A stretch of 64,000 nucleotides of DNA from Lindgomyces ingoldianus (taxonomy: Eukaryota > Ascomycota > Dothideomycetes > Pleosporales > Lindgomycetaceae): the NCBI RefSeq assembly GCF_010093535.1, contig NW_022985165.1:2070378-2134377 (forward strand). Reading direction: 5' to 3'. This document shows positions 38,301 through 46,861 of the stretch, piece after piece. Within the stretch, counting starts at the first letter, position 1; every line of letters begins with the position of its first letter. The position numbers were made by a program, and so were the translations under genes. The notes under the pieces were generated by a model that was not told the origin of the DNA, made no database searches, and worked only from the letters and a program-made list of their open reading frames with translations.

Positions 38301-38640
38301 AAGATTATAAGCTTAGCTTTAAAGTGCTAAGCTAGTTACACATCTTTCTAGGGTTCTTCTTATACATAAGATGCTTAGTTGCCTTTTATTTACCTACTAG
38401 TTAAAGCGCAGCTACACTTATAAGTTTATTACGTCTCTTAGTGTTTTCTTAGTAACTTAGGTTTATCTCTAAAGACAAGCTGCGCATAGGGATGTTAATG
38501 TTGCGTTTATAATTAATTAGCCTGTTATTCTCTAGCTATCTTAGTGCACAGTTCTTGCAGTTAATCTATACGCCTGCTTCCTCTAGTAGCTTGCGACTAA
38601 TAATAAGGTCGTGACAACTAGTGTTGCAGGGTATAAAGTA
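35376..38640 (-). pseudogene. Element A protease, reverse transcriptase and RNase H, decayed
   Basis: Reading the minus strand from the right: about 38,540-38,630 gives NTSCHDLIISRKLLEEAGV, placed like a retropepsin (D-T-S/G with Asp to Asn). About 36,400-36,500 gives a Gypsy reverse-transcriptase stretch with YIVYLNNIFIY (YLDDILIY, Asp to Asn). About 35,930-35,965 gives METDASNRVVAGVLS, the catalytic TDAS box of RNase H, followed by VAFY. The fold-back element at 36690-37788 lies within it. No open frame. Confidence 0.82.
36690..37788. mobile_element. Fold-back (palindromic) Fot1/pogo derivative, FB3
   Basis: 1,099 bp with TA on each side (36688-36689 and 37789-37790) and the same ACGTACTTCACAGG ends and head-to-head structure as FB2, one base shorter. 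It lies inside the reverse-transcriptase region of element A. Confidence 0.85.
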
Positions 38641-38706
38641 CAATGGTATCTAGTGGGGTCTACCCGCATCTCAAGCTTTAAGAGTTTCCCCATGCTAGTA
38701 TTCGTT

Positions 38707-38812
38707 TGATGCTGCTGGCAGTGCAGCTAGCTGGTCGGTGATGCTGCTGGCAGTGCAGCTGATTGGTCGGTGATGCCGCTAGCAGTGCAGCTGATTGATC
38801 GGTGATGCTGCT
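38707..38812. repeat. Tandem array, 32-bp unit, about 3.3 copies
   Basis: Units begin TGATGCTGCTGGCAGTGCAG at 38,707, 38,739, 38,771 and (partial) 38,803. They differ at a few positions. There are no unique spacers, so this is a minisatellite and not a CRISPR-like array. Confidence 0.85.
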
Positions 38813-38871
38813 TTAGGTCCCGAGAGGGTGAAGCAGATGGGGCGGTCGATGCTGCTGGTAGAGCAGCCTTT

Positions 38872-39090
38872 GTCTACTGCAGGCGGTGCAGCTATGGTCG
38901 ATGCTGCTGGCGGAGCAGCCTATTGTTAATGCCACTAGCGGAGCAGCTGTTGTCTACTGCAGGCGGTGCAGCCATTGTCAATGCTGCTGGCGGGGCAGCC
39001 TATTGTTAATGCTGCTGGCGGAGCAGCTATTGTCTACTGCAGGCAGTGCAGCTATTGTCAATGCTGCTGGTAGGGCAGCCTATTATCATT
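38872..39090. repeat. Tandem array, 80-bp unit, about 2.7 copies
   Basis: Units begin GTCTACTGCAGGCGGTGCAG at 38,872, 38,952 and 39,032. Each unit itself contains copies of a GCTGCTGGCGGAGCAGC motif related to the 32-bp array. The period is not a multiple of three, so no continuous peptide repeat can be encoded. Confidence 0.85.
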
Positions 39091-40010
39091 GCCAATGTAC
39101 ACCTAGCATACTAGCTAGAGCTTATGCAGATTGTGCCACCTACAGGTATTCTCCCCCAGGCCAGTCTCGTCTGCCTATAGCTACCTAGAGACTGCAACCT
39201 AGCTTCTAAGTTAACGTAACTAAGAGAACTACTAGCTAAGTCCACTATATCTGCCCTTTTTGTAACGGCGCAGGCAAGACAATGGGTCCGAATGCGGTGG
39301 GAGTCCACTCAGAGGCATATGGGAGTGCGTGGGGACTCTGAACCTGGGAATGCCATTGACACCTATAGGCCTTGTACAAAAGGATATCAGAAAACTACCG
39401 AGCTAGCTACAGGGGCGAGGTGCGACTAAATACATGAGGGAATAGGGGTAACAGCAGGGGTCGGGGCCAGGTCGAGGTCGGGGCCGATACGAGGGCCTTC
39501 CGGAGGTTCCGGGCGACTCGAGATGGAACGATTCATGAGGATCGTTACACTTTTGCTGTGTAGATGTGTATGTATTGCTTTTAACTATTAGTGCTGCTAG
39601 CTGTGCAGCAGATGTTAGTAGGCCTGCTGTCTCTAGGCCTGTAAGGTGCCTGCTGCCTTAGCGCTTCTAATCATGTAGCAGGGGATTAAGGGTGGTGGTG
39701 GTATTGTACAGAGCCCACAGCTCTCTTCGCGTTGTGCGGTAATAGTGTAGGCCCCCCCCTACAGTCAATTTAAACTAGAGCAGCGCTCCTAGCTTAGGGC
39801 TCCTTAATAAGGTTGCTTTAGTTGCCTAGCCTAACTAAGGCTTTAAAGGCAGATGGCTATTGTTAATAAACTAAGGCTTAGCCTAGTTATACTAGCAAAT
39901 CTCTTTAATAAGAGTTAGTTAACAAATTAAGCTCTTAAAGCTAACTACGCAGTTTAACCTAGATATTATGCTGCTGTCCTCTAGCTAAAATAAGATTAAT
40001 TCTAGTTTAA

Positions 40011-40225
40011 TGTAATAACAAGCACTGTCTCTACTACTATATAGAGCTAGGGAAGCAAGGTAGAGTAGGTCAGCTCTATTTTAGCTAAACTAGGATAGGG
40101 CGTAAAGAAGGCAAAGAGTTTTCGCGAGAGAAAAGCTTGCGCAGCGCTAAGGCGCTAGCGCGCTCGCTTAACCCTTAGCAAGATCATGTAACTAGCAACA
40201 GAGCTTAACAAGCAGCACTGTTACA
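40011..40225 (-). repeat. Element A 5' LTR
   Basis: 215 bp, TGTAATAACAAGCACTG...GCAGCACTGTTACA, followed by target copy AAGAT at 40,226. Its right half keeps G and C (GGCGCTAGCGCGCTCGCTTAACC) where the partner at 1705 is mutated. Confidence 0.88.
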
Positions 40226-40230
40226 AAGAT

Positions 40231-41208
40231 AAAAACTTAGCTGTTATTAAGTTAATAAATAAAAAACTATATATACTAGTATTAACTAAAAAATTTAGTT
40301 AAACTTTAATACTTTTTAAGTATAAAATAGTAAAAACTTAAAAGTGTTTTCTTTTAAATAAGAGTAATAAGTTAATATTTACTAAATTATACTTATTTAA
40401 GCTTAAAATAAAAGGGTTTTTTAAGCATTTTTATTTTCTATTTAAAAAAAGTCTAGCTTATAATTATTTATATCTGTAAACTTTTTTAGATTTTTATTAC
40501 TTTACTTTAATTTTTTATACTTTAGAGATAAAATAATTACTAGTAAAATATCTTAGTTTACTATAATTATAACAGTTACTAGAAGTTATCTATCTTTTAG
40601 AGGCAGGTGTCTAGCTAGGTTGTTACTAGGTAGCAGAGGTGGACTAGAGTACTAACATAGGTGCAGGTTAGAGTGCACTAAAATAGTATACTGCCTTAGA
40701 TGTATTCTTAAAAACTTTTTAAAATTAATTTATAATAAGTTTAATATTAGAATGTTAAGTATAGTTAATAGTTTACTTTAAAATAGTAAAAGTGTTTCTT
40801 CTTTTTATATTATAGGCTATTAAGTAGGCTACTATTATTTTAAAAAAGCTTTTTTTAAGTATATTTAAAACCTAAGTTTAGTACTTTTAAGCTAAGTAGT
40901 ATCTTTTTTTATAAGTACAAAAACTATTTTAACTTTAATATAAACTTTTTAATAGTAGCCCTAATAAAATAAGCTTTAAAAGTAAAAAACATATATCTTT
41001 TACTTATTTTTAAAGTTTAAAATGCTTATTATACCTTTATCTTTTTATTACTAGTAATAAAGTAAGTTTATAAAAGCTTAATTATTTTTTTTATGTTTTT
41101 AAACTAAAAGTTATTTAATTTAGCTAGGTATCCTAGCTTTAGGTATTCCTTTGCAATACAAGCAGTGTGTCTCTATACTAACACTATACGTGTACACTTA
41201 CTCTAATA
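40231..41208. other. AT-rich decayed sequence right of the nest
   Basis: This is the continuation of the sequence interrupted by element A (left part at 1486-1699). It is strongly AT-rich with no open frame, and I recognise no family. It ends at the target site of element H. Confidence 0.45.
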
Positions 41209-41213
41209 GTAAT

Positions 41214-41791
41214 TGTAAGGACAGAGCTCTGTACCACTACGCTAATACAACTAAAAAGGTGCGAATAACCAACTAACAGTTAATTATTGCGTACAGAATA
41301 GTATATATACCCGTCGCACGTAAGCACTATCTCGGCCTTACACGTAAGCGCTATCCTAGCCTTACATTATCCCCCTTCTTAGCAGACGCATGTCCCAGGC
41401 GTCACATGACCTACCCGCAGCTCAGAGGCGCCATGCGCATGACTCAGTTACCGGCCAGAGGCTGACCACCTGCGGCCTAGAGGCGCAGGATAAACACAAC
41501 GCAACACTCAGTGGCCACGCTAGCTAAGCCATATACACTAGACCTCCTAGCAGCTACAACGTGGCGCTAGAAGAGGCCGCCTTATGTTTTAGTCTAAAAA
41601 CTAGCTAAGCTGTCTAAGGTGTGGGTTAAACACGTGACTGTCCTTGTTGTTAGTTAATTATTATGTAAGAACAAAGCTTTATACTACTGCGCTAATATAA
41701 CTAAAAAGGTGCGAATAATTAACTAACATTAATTATTACGTACAGAATAGTATATATACCTGTCGCACGTAAGCACCATCTCGGCCTTACA
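41214..41791 (-). mobile_element. Element H: miniature LTR element (TRIM), 578 bp
   Basis: Terminal direct repeats lie at 41214-41366 and 41664-41791, starting TGTAAG and ending GGCCTTACA, with a perfect GTAAT duplication (41209-41213 and 41792-41796). The left repeat carries an extra 24-bp tail (41343-41366) that repeats the LTR end. On the minus strand AGAAGGGGGATAA lies before the left repeat as a polypurine tract. The internal 300 bp is non-coding, GC-rich and hardly mutated. The junction GGATAATGTAAGGCTAG is identical to that of element B, so B-type proteins could have mobilised it. Confidence 0.87.
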
Positions 41792-41796
41792 GTAAT

Positions 41797-42566
41797 CTAA
41801 ATTAATATTAAGTTTATTTATAATAAAGGCTTACTATTATTTAAACATAAGTTTTTTACTATTTATAAAGTTCTTAATCTTAAGTGTGCATTTAGTAAAG
41901 TAGCTTTAAAAAAGCTTAAAAGTGCTTAAAAAGTCTTTTACTATTAGTATAGTAACAGTAATTTAAAGCATTATTAAAAGTAATTTAGTAGTTAGTAAAG
42001 GTTAATTAAAACTAATAGTTTTTAATCTAGTTAGCTATTTAATTTATACCTTTAATTAAGTAACTTAGTTTTTAAAGGCTATATTACTAGAGTTTTACTT
42101 TAAATCTAGTAAGTTTTTAGCTTTAAGTTTTATAAAAGAAAGTTTAGCTATTAAAGTTAGTAGTTATTTAGCTCTAGTAGTAAGCATTTTACTTTAGCTA
42201 TAGCTAAAGCGTGTTGCTAATTTTATACTAAAATCTAAAAGTAGTTAAAAGTTAAGCATTAGTAGTTATCTCTAATTCTAATAAGTTATTAGTAGTTTTT
42301 AGGTTTCTACTTTAGCATACTTTTTATACCTTTTTTAAAAGTAATTTTAATTATAAAAAATAAAAAGTTTTAAACTTAAAGGCTTTAGTTAATAAAAAGT
42401 TTTTAAGATTTTATCTATAATAACTAAATAATTTAATGTAATAGTGTGTAAAAACTATAACTTAAACTAAATTAAACACTTTTTAAAGTTAAATGTAGTT
42501 AAATAAATAATTAATATAATATTATTAATAAAGCTATTACTAGTAAAAGTAAGTTTTTTAATATAA
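41797..42566. other. Last AT-rich stretch of the block
   Basis: Decayed AT-rich sequence without open frames or recognised repeats. It ends abruptly at about 42,567, where TGTAACAGCACAAG begins and base composition becomes normal within a few bases. Confidence 0.5.
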
Positions 42567-42768
42567 TGTAACAGCACAAGCAAGATAATAGCTGAGATAA
42601 TCAGCTCTTAGGTCTTCACGTGTGGCTAAACTGAATCTGGCAGGTCAAGCTCAACACCCGTATAGCTAAACTTACGCCTAAAATGTGACTCAATCAATAC
42701 AAGAGTAAGGTAAAAGGAGATCACCACCTCTGTACGCCCATTAATCTCTTTCTCTAACTATTTTTCCA

Positions 42769-43574
42769 ATGTGGACTCTACCATCTGCACCCCCCGTCTC
42801 CTTCTAACCCGCATGATCAACACAGAAGAAGGTTCATCCCATCTGAAATGGTTCCACGAACTCTGGACCGATGAAGTAACCACAGGCTGGAGGCAAGTCT
42901 CCACGGCCCCTGTAAAACATTGTCCGAAAGCAGAGACTGGTTCGTCGAGCATCTAACTAAATACGACCACATTATGTACGCGGTACACATTCAGCCTACT
43001 TAAACTCCAACCCCACCTTTAGCAATAGCAGATAGCCCAAATATTAGAGAAGCGGTGGATGAAAAAGAGAGGCGAGGAAAAGTCACAGATACAGCACGTT
43101 ATTCACCTGAATCTGGAGACTTGATAGGTTGGATCGGTCTTCGAAAGCAAAGGCATGGGCCTACATTACCTCCACCATCGCCTCCTCCTTCGGCCCCGGA
43201 CACATCAAACATCTCCCCCATCTCTAAACCCTAGGGCCACTGGTCCCGCCAAACCGCTAAACCTCCGCGCCCTAGGCTACTCCTTCTTTCAATCCTCCTT
43301 GGGACGCGGTTACGCCACCGAATCCACTTCCGCTATTCTAACGGCGTACCGGGTCTCGCTCTCAGAGAATAATGATGAATTTGTGTTGAATTACGTAGAA
43401 GCCTGTGTAGATAAAGATAATCTAGGTAGTATCAGGGTGATTGAGAAACTAGGGATGGAGAAAGTGGGGTGGAAGGAGGAGACTAATCCTGTGTTTTTGG
43501 CGGGCGCATGGAGGGATCCCGGGTATTGGATTTATGGGATGTATGTTGGGTTAGAGAGGGGGGGAAGATGCTGA
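42769..43574 (+). pseudogene. GNAT-family N-acetyltransferase pseudogene
   Basis: Three pieces of one acetyltransferase lie in different plus-strand frames. The first (42,771-42,905) reads TPRLLLTRM...HLKWFHELW, the usual N-terminal strand and helix. The second (from about 42,915 to 43,150) reads SRDWFVEHLTKYDHIMYAVHIQPT, then a TAA at about 43,001, then GDLIGWIGLRK. The third (43,240-43,574) holds the acetyl-CoA loop GRGYATES and the NLGSIRVIEKLGMEKVG motif. A lost base near 42,915 and another shift near 43,160, with the stop, break the gene. The stop fits a CAA-to-TAA change. An unrecognised intron could explain one shift, but not the whole pattern. It is the first gene-like sequence next to the AT-rich block. 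Confidence 0.72.
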
Positions 43575-43798
43575 ATGGGTGTGTGTAAGATGTGATGGAG
43601 TTGGGTGACGTTTAAAGGGCAGCAGAGCAGGAAGCTAGGCCTTGGTTCCCGAAGTTTACCATAAACAAAACTATCATTTGAATTCAACTGTGCTCATTTT
43701 ACCAACCTTCGTACGGCGAGCGTTCCTTGTGTAATATTTTTCAGCAAACCCGTACTGGATCTTACTGGGCAACTCCACACCCACCCCAACCTCTCCCC

Positions 43799-45258
43799 CT
43801 AATCCAAAAACCACTTCGGCACTTCGGGTCCCCAAATCGCCAAACTCTCATCCCCAGCAGGGCCCCACCCAACCGGTGTATCCTCATTAACCAAATCCCC
43901 ATCTGCATAATGCTCTACCATATTCCCGTTCGTATCCCACCAATAATCAAAAATCTGGCTACCCAGAATGTGTCTTCCCACACCCCAAACACTCTTATAC
44001 CCTTTCCTGGCAAGCCACTCATGTCCCAAGTTCTGGCTGTCGAAATCGTGGACTTCGAAAGAACAGTGGTGTACGTGTGAGGTTGGGTTTTGCGACATGA
44101 AAAAGGTGTGATGGTCGGTATAGTCAGGGCCGATGTCGATGTGGCAGAAGACTGCGACATCGAGGCGGTGGGACGGGTTAGAGGGATCGGGGTTAGTATA
44201 GAGGAAGTCAGTGGGTGCAAGGTTGAAGTTCGTTGTGTACCATTTGAGTTGCGCGGGGAAGTTTTTGACGCAGAGGCCGTAGTGACCAAGCTGGTGGGAT
44301 GTCAGCGGTTGTGGGTTTGGAGAGGGTGGCAGGAGGGGGCGGCTCGCCTTGTGTACTGGCGCTGGCCCAGGTTTAAATCGTTGGAATCGTGCTACTCGCG
44401 GTTTCTGCGTCTCGTAGTTTGTCGTTAGGATCTCAGGCATTGGTCCCCCTTCTGCCAGCTTTTGTCCAAACATCAAATTAACCGGGAAGCCCTCTGGATC
44501 CGTCAAAGTGACCATATATCCACCTCCAGGAGCCTCTGTCAACTCCTCAATCTGGGTTGCTCCAGGAAGCTGCGTTGCTCTGCTAAATCGTCAGCTCTCT
44601 CACAACTAGCTACACCCATTACTCATAGATATCCTACTTCTCAAGCTCTGCGAAACTCTCCACCTCGAACGTCCCACCCAAAAACCTTTTCTCACCCTGC
44701 TGCGCATAGTAAACATACTGGTCCATCCCATATCCATTATACCATCTCTTCGTTTCCGTTTTCTTCGCAACCATCATTCCAAAATCTACCGTAAATCAGC
44801 ACAATCCCACTGCACCTAATTCAGCACCCCGCCCCCCTGCCCCCACCATGTTACCCCTCTCTTCCATACCCTTACCTCTCAAAAAGGTAGTAATCTCCGC
44901 CAGATCTGGATGCTGATAGCAAATATGCGCAATCCTCCTAAGTTTGATCTGCGCATCTCGGTCGATGTTATTTGCTTTCTGCCATTCGCGGAGCGCTTTG
45001 CGATTTGAGCTTATAGCGGCGTCCTGGGCGAGTGATGTGCCTCGATTAGGGGACGTTTCGCGGCTGGGGATCTGATTGAAATGTTAATGTTCTTCCTGTT
45101 ACGCTCTGCGACGTGCGAGAAGAAGTTGGTGGTGTGATGCATAGTTGCAGTCCACTAAGTGGGCTTCGCAGCAGCGCCTGTGTGGGGCATTGAAATCGCG
45201 AAGGACGTACACAAGGGGTTATCTTCTCCTTCAACTGGTGAAACGGCATGGCAGACAT
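43799..45258 (-). CDS. Two-domain extradiol-dioxygenase/glyoxalase-fold (VOC superfamily) protein
   Basis: Four exons (45258-45211, 45071-44876, 44785-44638, 44582-43799) joined at GT-AG sites give 391 residues in one frame; introns are 139, 90 and 55 bp. The first 16-codon exon is the least certain part. The protein has two vicinal-oxygen-chelate domains. The N-terminal one starts at IKLRRIAHICYQHPDL. The C-terminal one has the likely metal ligands: His in LGHYGLCV, His in HVHHCSFEVHDFD and Glu in GNMVEHYADGD. Fungal relatives are annotated as metapyrocatechase or trihydroxytoluene oxygenase-like. The substrate is unknown, perhaps a catechol formed during aromatic breakdown. The frame is intact although it lies about 1.2 kb from the AT-rich block and between two pseudogenes. 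Confidence 0.88.
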
Positions 45259-45900
45259 TCAAATTTATCAAGATTTGACCTGGTAGCAAGCTTGTAAGGA
45301 GATTCCACCCGTGCTGATATGCTGGGTTAAGTGCTTATGGAGTCCCATACATCCTGGATGTGGGGTGGCTATGAAATGCCGATGGAGAGAGATGTGGGGT
45401 TCTACCCGCTTCCTTCGCGGACGTCAACGTTAATCTGATCTGATCCGACCTGACTAACTTTATGTCGGCCGGGTACTTAATTGTGGGTGGGTTCCGTGTT
45501 TATACATGAGGTCTAAATTTTTTAAACCCTGTTAGTGCTGCTAGGATGCTACTGGAATGAATCAGTCATTCAGGTGTTTTCAAGGAATCTGAACTGACAT
45601 TGATTGCGATATCAAAAGATGTTCGCGTTTGGCAAGTCGATAATCAACTCCATCAGTTCATACACACATTCGCTCGTAAGGACAACCCCCAACTGCTCCT
45701 AACCCTATGCGCCATCACTGGGGCCATCGACCCAACTCAGATATATTCTCAAAATAACCTGTCCATCTATTTTATGCCTCCCCTTCGCCAGCCTATTCTG
45801 CTATATTCCCAGCCTCAAGGCCGCTTTACTAATTTGCAGCCCTACGACTAGGCATGCGCTGTCCGCGCATCCACTGGTTGCTAGATTGGTACAGACGAAG
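45259..45900. other. Intergenic region, upstream of the dioxygenase-like gene
   Basis: Contains the probable promoter of the minus-strand gene ending the interval on the left. Normal composition, with a short frame at 45,600-45,851 (plus) that resembles nothing I know. No repeat or RNA gene seen. Confidence 0.5.
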
Positions 45901-45914
45901 CAGCCATCCCAGGA

Positions 45915-46435
45915 CTAGACCGTCAGCTTGATGTAGCGTTGGGATGCAGCATGGGTTTCTCGCAGCATCAAGTTCGGCCGAATTGCTACTAAATCTAATG
46001 CTGAAAAAATCTCAGCAACGATGCCCGACGCATGTAGAGGTTGAGCAATATCTCCTAGGAAATGAGACACACACCTCAACACGTATGAACACGTCAGATT
46101 AGTTCCAGATGTTAAAATCCTGCTCTTCACATCGGCAATGCACTCCTTCTGTATCTGAGCCTGGCTTTCAATTGCGAATACAACGTATTGTTCCTTGGTA
46201 TAGTCGCGACTGTAGTACAGACTGGAAACGCCAGGTGCGTCACCACTAGAGTTGATCCAATACGATTGGTATGAAAATGCACCTTCACCAATGTGAGAAT
46301 AGGGGTTGGTCTAGGCCGCTGCTCGTCCTATCGATCTGTTGTATTGCGGTTCGAGAATCTACTGGAGATCGGACGTGGCATAGGGGTTGAGGAATTTCTC
46401 GGCCATTATACACCACGGCCGGCGGCGAGGAGCCT
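45915..46435 (-). pseudogene. S1/P1-type nuclease pseudogene with RIP-like stops
   Basis: One minus-strand frame can be followed from about 46,435 to 45,990. It reads MAEKFLNPYATSDLQ, stop, ILEPQYNRSIGRAAA, stop, then SHIGEGAFSYQ, SSLYYSRDYTKE and finally RCVSHFLGDIAQPLHASG. This is the middle of a zinc-dependent S1/P1 nuclease; the last block is the family's FxHFxGDxxQPLH signature. The second stop takes the place of the Trp in the usual W-A-D box, and Ala and Asp after it read Thr and Asn, all G-to-A changes. The first stop fits CAG to TAG. Both ends of the gene (signal peptide, C-terminal His/Asp ligands) are missing or unrecognisable. Confidence 0.7.
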
Positions 46436-46861
46436 TGGAAAGCAGCGTCATGAAGATTACGAACAGGTGCCGTGTTCAGTCAATCCACCGCTACTCATGC
46501 TGATGCGGGCCTTTTGTCAGACTTCTTCCTTCTCAGTCAACCATGTGCCATTCGTAATAATACATCCAAGACTTTGAAAGAAGCGGGGGGTTCTTCCAGA
46601 TATCTCAATATCTGCATCCACTTTCTCGGTTGAATCTCATCACTCGCTATCTCGTAAACACTCATCCCGCCCGTTATGGTCCTATATCTAGAAAGGCAAT
46701 AATCTCTGTGATTCTTATATTTTGAGATGAAATTGTCTAGTTTATCAAATATGAAATATCTATCTAATACTTATGTATTCACTTGGGTATCATGTTATTA
46801 ACCATCTATCCCATCTCATTTCTGTTCCCGACCTCTAACCTCTGTGTATAACACAGATCGA
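46436..46861. other. Intergenic region between the nuclease remnant and the glucosyltransferase
   Basis: Holds the decayed upstream part of the nuclease gene and the 3' untranslated region of the next gene. The stretch 46,700-46,800 is AT-rich. No other feature seen. Confidence 0.5.

Larger units (their letters stand above)
38622..39760. other. GC-rich, largely unmutated island of unknown origin inside element A
   Basis: Base composition jumps to normal and CA/TG steps are frequent, unlike everything around it. The segment 38,622-39,549 starts TGTTGCAGGG and ends CGTTACA, so it could be a long solo LTR, but flanking pentamers (ACTAG and CTTTT) do not match. On the minus strand the element A protease frame seems to run into it. 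It contains two tandem arrays (described separately) and, at 39,440-39,530, a run of GGTCGGGGCC repeats. It lies where gag of A should be. Frames of 100 and 65 codons here follow the repeats and are not supported as genes. Confidence 0.5.
1705..40225 (-). mobile_element. Element A: Ty3/Gypsy LTR retrotransposon, outermost shell of the nest
   Basis: The LTRs at 1705-1919 and 40011-40225 are both 215 bp, and the insertion is flanked by the 5-bp duplication AAGAT (1700-1704 and 40226-40230). A purine tract read on the minus strand (AGAGGGGGGTAA, ending at 1920) abuts the 1705-1919 LTR, so that LTR is the 3' LTR and the element runs on the minus strand. Removing element B with its duplication and the fold-back at 36690-37788 leaves about 5.6 kb, a normal size for Gypsy. 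Remnants of protease, reverse transcriptase and RNase H are readable on the minus strand between 35.6 and 38.6 kb. No frame is open. Confidence 0.88.

Noticed and set aside
38707..39090. CRISPR-like array
   Set aside because: Units are directly adjacent with no unique spacers, and the setting is a eukaryotic genome. It is a minisatellite.
38886..39188. 100-codon frame with repeated peptides, and the 65-codon frame opposite
   Set aside because: Produced by the 80-bp array, whose period shifts the frame each copy. No start context or domain.
43727..44428. Plus-strand frames of 112-124 codons
   Set aside because: They are shadows of the minus-strand dioxygenase-like exon, whose motifs and splice sites are clear.
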